Assembly (NCBI RefSeq): GCF_002332425.1
Contig: NZ_NRGS01000017.1
Coordinates: 62,001-126,000, forward strand
DNA from: Brachybacterium alimentarium
GTDB taxonomy: Bacteria; Actinomycetota; Actinomycetes; Actinomycetales; Dermabacteraceae
Direction: 5' to 3'
DNA: 64,000 bases
Part shown: positions 57,853 through 64,000 of the stretch, piece after piece
Position numbering within the stretch: the first letter of the stretch is position 1
Layout: every line of letters begins with the position of its first letter
The notes under the pieces: model-generated
Seen by the model: the letters and a program-made list of their open reading frames with translations, nothing else
What the model was told of the DNA's origin: nothing
The model's database searches: none
Translations under genes and position numbers: made by a program

Positions 57853-59103
57853 TCAGCCCAGGAGCGCGCCGACGGCCCGAGCCTTCTCCAGCGTGTCCGG
57901 CAGGGCGCGCAGCAGGAGGTCGACGTCGTGGTCGGTGCTGGTCCAGCCCAGGGAAAGGCGCAGTGCGCCCCGGGCGGTGGCGTCGTCGATGCCCATCGCG
58001 GCCAGCACGGGGCTGGCCTGGGTGACGCCGGCGGAGCAGGCGGAGCCGGCCGACGCGTCGATCCCGCGCTCATCGAGCAGGAACAGCAGGGAGTCGGAGT
58101 GCGCGCCGGGGAACACGACGTGCACGATGTGCGCCGAGCGCGGGGTGTCCTCGGCGAGGGTGAATCGGGCCGTGGGGTCGATCTCGTGGATCCCGCGACG
58201 CAGCCGCTCGGCGAGGGCGCGCAGCCGTCTGATCTCCTGGTCGCGATCGGACAGGGTCTCGCGCAGCGCGGCGGCGAAGGCTGCGGCGAGGGCGAGGTCC
58301 AGCGTTCCCGAGCGCACTTCGCGCTGCTGACCGCCGCCCGTGCTCACGGGCCCGAAGGGCACGTCGGGCTTGGCGACCAGTGCCCCGACCCCCACGGGGG
58401 CTCCGATCTTGTGCCCGGACAGCGTCATGAGGTCCACGTCGTCCCACGACCAGAAGGGGAACGCCCCAGCGGAGCCGTGCCCCAGGGCAGCACCGTGCCC
58501 CAGGTCAGCACCGTGTCCCAGGGCGGCACCGTGTCCCAGGGCCTGGACCGCATCGGTGTGCACGATGGTGCCGTGGGGACGGGCCTGCGCAGCCAGGGCC
58601 GCCGGATCCTGCATCGCGCCGGTCTCGTTGTTGACCAGGGCTGCGCTGAGCAGCCCTACGGCACCGTCGGCCAGGGCGGCCTCGACGCCCTCGGACCGCA
58701 GCATCCCCTGGCCATCGACCGGCAGCATCCGGGCCTCGAGAGCGGGTGCGAGCGACCGCGCCGTGGCGACCACGGCCGGGTGATCGGTGGCCGCCACCGC
58801 GACGGCGGTGCGGGAGGGATCCGCGGCGAGGATCCCGGTGGCCGCGCCGCGGATCGCGAGGTTGTCCGCCTCGGTCCCTCCGGATGTCATGATCAGCCAG
58901 CTGCGAGGCACTCCGAGCTGCTCGGAGATCGACTCCAGGGCGTCGTCGAGCACGGCTCGGGCGCGGCGTCCCGTGGCATGGGTCGAGGACGGGTTGCCCG
59001 GAGTCGCCGAGGCCTCGAGAAGGGCTTCCCGGGCCGCGGGACGCAGCAGGGTGGTCGCCGCATGGTCGAGATAGGCGCGCTCGGCGCCGACGTTGTTCAC
59101 CAT
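57853..59103 (-). CDS. Cysteine desulfurase (IscS/NifS class V aminotransferase)
   Basis: A 416-residue PLP enzyme that takes sulfur from cysteine for Fe-S clusters and tRNA thiolation. YLDHAATT opens the fold, SGGTEADNLAI and HTDAVQALG are present, the PLP lysine is in LSGHKIGAP, and the active Cys in SAGSACSAG. An insert of four GHG repeats (58463-58540) lies right after HTDAVQAL, next to the active site. It comes between the VWA operon (7 base overlap with the next gene) and mnmA, matching the iscS-mnmA order of mycobacteria. Confidence 0.93.
   Translation of the reverse strand: MVNNVGAERAYLDHAATTLLRPAAREALLEASATPGNPSSTHATGRRARAVLDDALESISEQLGVPRSWLIMTSGGTEADNLAIRGAATGILAADPSRTAVAVAATDHPAVVATARSLAPALEARMLPVDGQGMLRSEGVEAALADGAVGLLSAALVNNETGAMQDPAALAAQARPHGTIVHTDAVQALGHGAALGHGADLGHGAALGHGSAGAFPFWSWDDVDLMTLSGHKIGAPVGVGALVAKPDVPFGPVSTGGGQQREVRSGTLDLALAAAFAAALRETLSDRDQEIRRLRALAERLRRGIHEIDPTARFTLAEDTPRSAHIVHVVFPGAHSDSLLFLLDERGIDASAGSACSAGVTQASPVLAAMGIDDATARGALRLSLGWTSTDHDVDLLLRALPDTLEKARAVGALLG
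58463..58540. repeat. 18-nt tandem repeat in the cysteine desulfurase gene
   Basis: Units of GCCCCAGGGCAGCACCGT at 58479, 58497 and 58515, with degenerate copies on both sides, encode LGHGAA/LGHGAD blocks. Confidence 0.9.
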
Positions 59104-60050
59104 GGCTTGTTCGGATCCTGGTCGGTGTCGCCGGGCTCGTCGTCGCCCTCGCCGCCCTGCGCGCCCTTGTTGCGCTCCTCCAGCTCGTCGTCCTTCTTCT
59201 GCTGGTCGTCCGAGCCGTCCGTGGGGGCCTCCTCGTCGGGGCCATCGCCCTCGGGGTCCTCACGGGTGGGATCACCGGCGGGCGGAGGGCTGCCCTCGCC
59301 CTCCTGATCGCGGTCCGCAGGGTCGTTGCCGGCCTCCTCGTCGGCCTCGCGGCGCTTCTCCTCGACACGCTCTCCGTTCTTCTCGGTGGTCTCGGAGTCC
59401 TCGTTGCCGGTGCCCTCCTCGCCGCCGCCGGAGCCGCCTTCGCCTTCTCCCTCGCCGCCGCCGCCACCGCCGCCGCAGACCGCCAGCAGCTCCTCGGCCT
59501 CGTGGAGGCGATCGGCGCGCTTCTGCGCGTCCTCGATCTCGTCGGCCTGTCGCTCGATGGAGATCGCGAGGTTGTTGGCGATCTTGCACTGCGCGTGCAA
59601 CGGGGAGTTGAGGTCGCTGTGCTCGTCCCACTCGTCCATCGCGATGCGCAGCTCCTCCTCCGCCGCCTCGTTCTCCCCCTGCTGCAGCAGGGCCGTGCCC
59701 TTGGACAGATGCGGCAGGTAGGGCTCGAACCAGTTTGCGAGCTCCACGGGCGCCAGCCGTTCGATCGCCGCCGGATAGTCACCGCTGTCGTAGGCGGAGC
59801 GGTGACCGGCCTGCGTGATCGGCATGGACACGAACTTCACGGCGAGCAGCGCGAGCGCCAGGATCGGCAGCGCGAGCACCACGAACACGATGATCCGGGT
59901 GCGTCGCAGCCGGCGCACGTTCAGCCCGAAGTCCTTCGGGCTGCCGGAGGTGTCCTGCTCGAGCGCGGGCGGCATCGGGCTCGTCGCCGGCGACGGGCTG
60001 GGAGCGCTCGGGGCGGAGGGATCGGGCCCGGGGGCCGTGGGTGCACTCAT
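59097..60050 (-). CDS. Membrane-anchored TPR-like protein of the VWA operon (BatC-like)
   Basis: A 317-residue protein. A Pro/Ser-rich cytoplasmic N-terminus, one membrane segment (about residues 50-72), a short helical repeat region (about 85-185, with YDSGDYPAAIERLAPVEL and GTALLQQGENEAAEEELRIAM reading like two TPR units), then an acidic, glycine-rich low-complexity tail to the end. Position after two VWA genes matches the TPR component of Bacteroides-aerotolerance-type operons. No enzymatic motif. The function of such operons in actinobacteria is not settled. Confidence 0.75.
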   Translation of the reverse strand: MSAPTAPGPDPSAPSAPSPSPATSPMPPALEQDTSGSPKDFGLNVRRLRRTRIIVFVVLALPILALALLAVKFVSMPITQAGHRSAYDSGDYPAAIERLAPVELANWFEPYLPHLSKGTALLQQGENEAAEEELRIAMDEWDEHSDLNSPLHAQCKIANNLAISIERQADEIEDAQKRADRLHEAEELLAVCGGGGGGGEGEGEGGSGGGEEGTGNEDSETTEKNGERVEEKRREADEEAGNDPADRDQEGEGSPPPAGDPTREDPEGDGPDEEAPTDGSDDQQKKDDELEERNKGAQGGEGDDEPGDTDQDPNKPW

Positions 60051-61045
60051 CGCTGCGCTCCTGTGACGTCGTCCCGATCCAGCCGCCGAGGAAGCCGATA
60101 GGTCATCGCGCCGAGCTCCCAGATCAGGAGTGCGGCGAGCGGGATCGAGGCGACCCAGTACCAGTCCTCGAAGCTGGCCACGTCCCGCGCGGACTCCATC
60201 GGGACCGGGCGCAGCGTGATCCCCTCCATGGTGCCCTCGATCTCCGCCTCGGGGTCCTCCCGATGGAGATAGGGCACGCCCATCTGGTCGGCGATGGCCT
60301 GCAGCTGCTCCTCGTCGATCTTCGAGATGCCCTTCGCCCCGCTGGAGTCGGTGATGTACTCGCCGTCGGCGTCGCCGCCCTCGACCTTCATCGGTCCGCC
60401 CTCGGCGGTGCCGTAGCCGAGCACGCCGCCGCCGTCGGTGTAGCCGGCGATGGGGCTGAACGATTCCGAGTCCCGATCATCGGTGTTCTCGCCGTCGGTG
60501 AGGAGATAGACCAGGATCTGCGAGTCCGGGTCCTCCTTCCGGGTCGCTGCGAGCTGTCCCATCAGCGACTCCAGCGGGCGGTCGACGTTCGAGCCCTGGG
60601 AGTAGGCCGTCGGCTCCGTGGTGAGGGTGTCGATCCAGGAGCGGGCGGCCCCGGCATCCGTGGTCAGCGGCAGCTGCTGCGTGGCGGAGGAGTCGAAGGC
60701 GAGGATCGAGTAGCGCGACCCCTCGGTCATCCCCATGATCCGGGTCATGTCCGCCTTCACGCCCTCCAGGCGCGGCTGGCCGTCGGCATAGTCCTCGGCG
60801 TTCATCGAGCCGGTGCGGTCCACCACGAAGAACACGTTCGCGTTCATCCTCTGGGTCTGCTCGCTGTCCAGCGGGGTCACCGGGCGCAGGGCGACGGCGA
60901 GCAGCAGAACCACCATCAGCAGGCGACGCAGCCACGCGATCCGCTGGCGCGGCCGCCGGATCAGCAGCACCGCGCACAGCGCGAGCATCGCCGTGAACAG
61001 GGGGATCGTCGCCCACAGCGGCATCAGGGGCTCCAGGCGGATCAT
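60047..61045 (-). CDS. VWA-domain membrane protein (BatB-like)
   Basis: A 332-residue protein with two N-terminal membrane helices (about 10-25 and 38-57), a von Willebrand A domain (about 75-290), and one C-terminal helix. The metal site reads DRTGSMN, with Thr where most have Ser, so metal binding may be altered. Overlaps both neighbours by ATGA. Confidence 0.85.
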   Translation of the reverse strand: MIRLEPLMPLWATIPLFTAMLALCAVLLIRRPRQRIAWLRRLLMVVLLLAVALRPVTPLDSEQTQRMNANVFFVVDRTGSMNAEDYADGQPRLEGVKADMTRIMGMTEGSRYSILAFDSSATQQLPLTTDAGAARSWIDTLTTEPTAYSQGSNVDRPLESLMGQLAATRKEDPDSQILVYLLTDGENTDDRDSESFSPIAGYTDGGGVLGYGTAEGGPMKVEGGDADGEYITDSSGAKGISKIDEEQLQAIADQMGVPYLHREDPEAEIEGTMEGITLRPVPMESARDVASFEDWYWVASIPLAALLIWELGAMTYRLPRRLDRDDVTGAQR

Positions 61046-62064
61046 CGTGCCCTCCAGCCCAGCACCAGGATGCCGATCAGGGACAGGAACGTGAGCACGA
61101 ACCCGAACGTCGGATGGTCGGTGCGCACCACGGTGGGTTCGGCCCCCATCGCCTGGGCCTGGGACTTCTGGATCTGGTCGATGATCGACGGGATCGCCCG
61201 CGGGTCCGAGGACTCGTACAGGGAGCCGTCATGACCCTCGGTCGCGGAGCGCAGCTCCTCGAGGCACTCGGGGCCGCAGTCGTACGCGCCGGGATAGAAG
61301 GTGTACAGGTCGATGTCCCGCGCAGCGACGGCGTCGGCGGCCTCGTCCAAGGTGAAGATCGGCTCTCCGTTGACCTCGTTGTCGGTGGCGAAGATGATCG
61401 AGCGGGAGCGCTCGGTGTCCGCCTGGTCGAAGACCTGCCCGCAGGAGGCCAGGCCGTCGGGCACCACGGAGGCCTGGTCCGGGATCCCGCGCGTGCCCTC
61501 GACGAAGTCGACGTAGCTGCGCACCTTGTCCTCGGGATAGTCGCGGTTGCCGAGCCGGTACCCGAACTCGTCGAAGTCGATCGCCTCGGCGCCCTCCTCG
61601 AGCTGGCGCTGGATCAGGTCGTAGTCGTTGGTCAGCGGGAACACGGTGCGACTGGTCGAGTTGAAGATCGTCAGGGCCACCCGCTCCCCGTCGAAGGAGT
61701 CGACCATCTCGGCGAAGGTCGAGAGGATCTCGGTGTCGTACTCGTACATCGAGCCGGAGACATCCAGGCACAGCACGATGTCCCGCGAGGAGAACTCCGG
61801 GGTCTCGATCCGCTCGGTCGCGATCCGGCCCGAGAGCACGGAGGCGGAGACCACGGCGATCACGGCGATCCCGATCTGCAGCACCCGCAGCACCTTGGCG
61901 ACCCGCTGGGCGCGCACGAAGCTGGGGATGCGGTCGAGGTACTGGGAGTTGGCCACCAGCACCGGCGCCTTGCGCATCGCCCGGCGGTTCCAGAACGTGA
62001 TGCCCCAGACGGCGAGCGCGGCCAGCAGGAGCAGCAGGGTGACCCACCAGAAGGTCATGACCAT
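61042..62064 (-). CDS. VWA-domain membrane protein (BatA-like)
   Basis: A 340-residue protein with an N-terminal membrane helix, a second around residues 60-80, a VWA domain (90-310) with an intact metal site CLDVSGSMYEYD, and a C-terminal helix. The start at 62064 is favoured by GGGAGGTGA nine bases upstream; an ATG at 62058 would overlap the previous stop (ATGA). Partner of the next VWA protein. Confidence 0.85.
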   Translation of the reverse strand: MVMTFWWVTLLLLLAALAVWGITFWNRRAMRKAPVLVANSQYLDRIPSFVRAQRVAKVLRVLQIGIAVIAVVSASVLSGRIATERIETPEFSSRDIVLCLDVSGSMYEYDTEILSTFAEMVDSFDGERVALTIFNSTSRTVFPLTNDYDLIQRQLEEGAEAIDFDEFGYRLGNRDYPEDKVRSYVDFVEGTRGIPDQASVVPDGLASCGQVFDQADTERSRSIIFATDNEVNGEPIFTLDEAADAVAARDIDLYTFYPGAYDCGPECLEELRSATEGHDGSLYESSDPRAIPSIIDQIQKSQAQAMGAEPTVVRTDHPTFGFVLTFLSLIGILVLGWRAR

Positions 62065-62567
62065 CGTCGGATCACCTCCCGGGCGCGGCGCACGGAGTCC
62101 CGCAGCTCGGCGTCCGTGGACAGCGCGAAGTCGGGCTCGTACAGTGCCGCGATCAGCTCGCCGACGTCACGGGTGCGCGGATCCGCGGTCAGGGTGCCGG
62201 TGTCCTGGCTGGTCACGTCGTGGCCGGTGGTGCGGCGCACGAAGCGGCGCATCACGGCGGTGAGCTCGTGATGGCCGGGGCGGGCCTCCAGCTCCCCCGC
62301 GTCATGGCGGTCGGCGATGTCGTTGACGGCTCGCAGGAACTCGGCCTTCAGGGTGTCCACGTCGGTGGGGCGGCGCCGGTAGGCGACACGCTTCTCGATC
62401 GCCCGGGTGATCTTCAGGGTGGCGACGATCAGTGCGGTGATGACCAGCAGGCACAGCACTGCCAGGATCACCCATGCCACCGAGTACTGGGGCGGGGCGA
62501 TGATGTCCTTCGGCGAGGGGTCGGCCAGGAGCGCGCCGGCGCCGGTGAGCAGCTCAGACGCGGGCAT
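62055..62567 (-). CDS. DUF4381-like membrane protein
   Basis: A 170-residue protein with one strong membrane segment (about 30-52) and a soluble helical tail (about 70-170). It holds the position of the DUF4381 component between the DUF58 and VWA genes of MoxR operons; sequence similarity to that family is only by pattern. Overlaps both neighbours (14 and 10 bases). Confidence 0.75.
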   Translation of the reverse strand: MPASELLTGAGALLADPSPKDIIAPPQYSVAWVILAVLCLLVITALIVATLKITRAIEKRVAYRRRPTDVDTLKAEFLRAVNDIADRHDAGELEARPGHHELTAVMRRFVRRTTGHDVTSQDTGTLTADPRTRDVGELIAALYEPDFALSTDAELRDSVRRAREVIRRWS

Positions 62568-63450
62568 GGCGGTACTCCCTCGACCTCAGCATGGCGATCA
62601 TGTCCTCGACCACGGTGGTCTCGCCCTCGGTGATCATGTGGGTCACGTGCAGACGATCGAGCATCTCGGTGATGCCCTCGCGGCGAGCGCGGCGGTACGC
62701 CTCGACATCCTGGGCGACGCGCTTCGAGGAGCGGGACAGCGAGGCGATCTCGCGGGGACGGTCCACGTCGATCACCTCGTGGTCCAGCTCCGTGCGCTGC
62801 AGCGGGTCGGCGTCGGCGATGCGGATGACCATCACGTCGTGCCGTGTCGTCAGGCGCCTCAGCAAGGTGTAGTCCTCGACCACGGGATGCGCCTCATCGG
62901 TGATGATCGTCATCAGCGTGGAGCGCGAGGTGACGCGGAAGGCGCGCTCGAGCAGCCAGGAGGTGTCCGTCGCGGGGGCCGCCGGCGTGGCGGCCTGCTG
63001 GACGCTGCGCAGGAGCAGCTCGAGATGACCGTCGCTTGAGCGTGAGGGCAGCTGGATCGGGTGGCCCTCGTGGCCGCCCACCAGGCCCACGAGGTCGCCG
63101 TTCTTCTGGGCGAGGAAGCAGATCATCCCCGCCGCGAGGATCATCGCTTCCCGCTTGGACGTGCCGTCCGCAGCGGTCGCGGCCATGGCCGAGGAGGTGT
63201 CGGCGACGACCGAGAGGTGCCGCACCCGCTCCTCGTTGAACCGCCGGATCAGCGGCTCGCCGGAACGGGCGGTCGCCTTCCAGTCGATCTCGGAGATCCT
63301 GTCGCCGGGCTGGTAGTACTTCAGATCGTCGAAGTCCTCGCCGCTGCCCTTGAACAGCGAGCGGCCGCGGCCCTGGATGAGGCCGCGCGCTCGGTTCGAG
63401 GTGTGCAGATCGACCTGGGCCTTGACCCGGGTCAGCAACGAGGTCGCCAT
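62554..63450 (-). CDS. DUF58 protein of the MoxR operon
   Basis: A 298-residue soluble protein. The DUF58 signature is YQPGDRISEIDWKATARSGEPLIRRFNEE (near residue 46), followed by a VWA-like domain with VVADTSSAMAA as the reduced metal motif. MoxR ATPases are thought to act on such partners. The start at 63450 (MATSLLTRVK) is 37 bases after the MoxR stop. Confidence 0.9.
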   Translation of the reverse strand: MATSLLTRVKAQVDLHTSNRARGLIQGRGRSLFKGSGEDFDDLKYYQPGDRISEIDWKATARSGEPLIRRFNEERVRHLSVVADTSSAMAATAADGTSKREAMILAAGMICFLAQKNGDLVGLVGGHEGHPIQLPSRSSDGHLELLLRSVQQAATPAAPATDTSWLLERAFRVTSRSTLMTIITDEAHPVVEDYTLLRRLTTRHDVMVIRIADADPLQRTELDHEVIDVDRPREIASLSRSSKRVAQDVEAYRRARREGITEMLDRLHVTHMITEGETTVVEDMIAMLRSREYRHARV

Positions 63451-63487
63451 GGGGTGTCTCCGGTCCTTCGCGCCGTGCTCGGGCCGC

Positions 63488-64000
63488 TCAGGGCATCGGC
63501 ACGGCGTGGAACACCGCGTCGATGATCTGTTCGGGCTTGATGCCGCCGGCCAGGGCGTCGAAGGTGAGCACGAGGCGGTGCCGCAGCACGCCATAGCGCA
63601 TCGCCCGCACGTCATCGGGGGTGACGTAGTCGCGCCCGTGGAGCAGCGCATGCGCCTGTCCCACCCGCATCAGCGCCAGGGACCCTCGCGGGCTGGCGCC
63701 GACGCGCACGGACTGGGTGAGATTCGGGACCGGGCGGGGCCCCGAACCGCGGGTGGTGAACACCAGATCGATGATGTAGCGCTTGACGGCAGGGTCGACG
63801 TAGACCGCGTCCACCATCTCCTGCAGGAAGCGGACGTCCTCGAGGTCCACGGTGCCCACGGCCTCGCGCGGCCCGGTGAGGCTGCCCGATGTGGAGCGGT
63901 CGAGGATCTCGTGCTCCTCGCCGGGACGGGGGTACGTGAGGATCTCCTTCATGAGGAAGCGGTCCATCTGCGCCTCGGGGAGGACGTACGTGCCCTCCTC
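63488..64000 (-). CDS. MoxR-family AAA ATPase (C-terminal part, runs off the window)
   Basis: 171 codons of a MoxR ATPase; the 5' part lies beyond 64000. The frame is open to the last base and begins EEGTYVLPEAQMDRFLMK, the family sensor region, and contains GASPRGSLALMRVGQAHALLHGRDYVTPDDV, typical of the MoxR lid domain. It heads the operon with DUF58, DUF4381-like, two VWA proteins and the TPR-like protein. Walker A and B would be outside the window. Confidence 0.92.
   Translation of the reverse strand, partial: EEGTYVLPEAQMDRFLMKEILTYPRPGEEHEILDRSTSGSLTGPREAVGTVDLEDVRFLQEMVDAVYVDPAVKRYIIDLVFTTRGSGPRPVPNLTQSVRVGASPRGSLALMRVGQAHALLHGRDYVTPDDVRAMRYGVLRHRLVLTFDALAGGIKPEQIIDAVFHAVPMP

Overview
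The window is high-GC, densely packed chromosomal DNA from an actinobacterium. GTG starts, four-base ATGA overlaps, a CxxC-type L28, a mycobacterial-style ligA / Rv3015c-like / mnmA / cysteine desulfurase order and an IclR regulator divergent from leuCD all point to Actinobacteria. Protein wording and codon use suggest Micrococcales, possibly Dermabacteraceae such as Brachybacterium; that is an inference and no database search was run. No phage, insertion sequence, plasmid or CRISPR array is visible.

Layout. 0.1-9 kb: rpmB, a peptidase E-like protein, a zinc alcohol dehydrogenase, thiL, a DUF3515 lipoprotein, then ddl, gpsA, plsC, an unknown protein and murA (envelope and cofactor genes). 9-12 kb: leuDC with a divergent IclR regulator and an operator-like inverted repeat. 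12-16 kb: a universal stress protein, a tRNA-Gln/Glu/Glu operon and gltX. 16-21 kb: DUF2199, a glycosylase-annotated orphan family and a DUF3516 helicase. 20.6-22.7 kb: tandem repeats, a 72-residue secreted peptide made of VEVNPW repeats, a secreted trypsin-like protease with a similar export signal, and a small ORF. 22.8-34.7 kb: an ACT protein, cimA, ilvE, leuB, serA, a lone Stealth-family sugar-phosphate transferase, ilvC, ilvN, ilvB, and an ilv leader peptide ([12 protein letters not shown]) with a terminator-type attenuator. 34.9-42.6 kb: sulfate assimilation (sulfite reductase, cysH, cysD, cysN, TauE-type permease, SUMT-chelatase fusion). 42.7-45.4 kb: ilvD and an XRE/MmyB-type regulator. 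45.6-49 kb: gatCAB. 49-64 kb: a GNAT enzyme, a small acidic protein, a RecQ-phosphoribosyltransferase fusion, ligA, a MetE-like protein, mnmA, a cysteine desulfurase, and a MoxR-DUF58-VWA operon running off the right edge.

How it fits together. The window holds cimA, leuCD, leuB, ilvBN, ilvC, ilvD and ilvE, that is, a full predicted isoleucine route through citramalate that does not need threonine deaminase, plus valine and all leucine steps except leuA. The sulfur block runs from sulfate activation to sulfide and carries two of the siroheme steps that sulfite reductase needs. gltX, tRNA-Gln, two tRNA-Glu and gatCAB together describe the indirect route to Gln-tRNA. Cysteine desulfurase sits next to mnmA, its likely sulfur acceptor.

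The least explained items are the VEVNPW peptide with its neighbouring protease, and a recurring habit of in-frame tandem repeats (6 to 24 nt units) inside otherwise ordinary enzymes (sulfite reductase, GNAT, MnmA, cysteine desulfurase, glycosylase-like protein).
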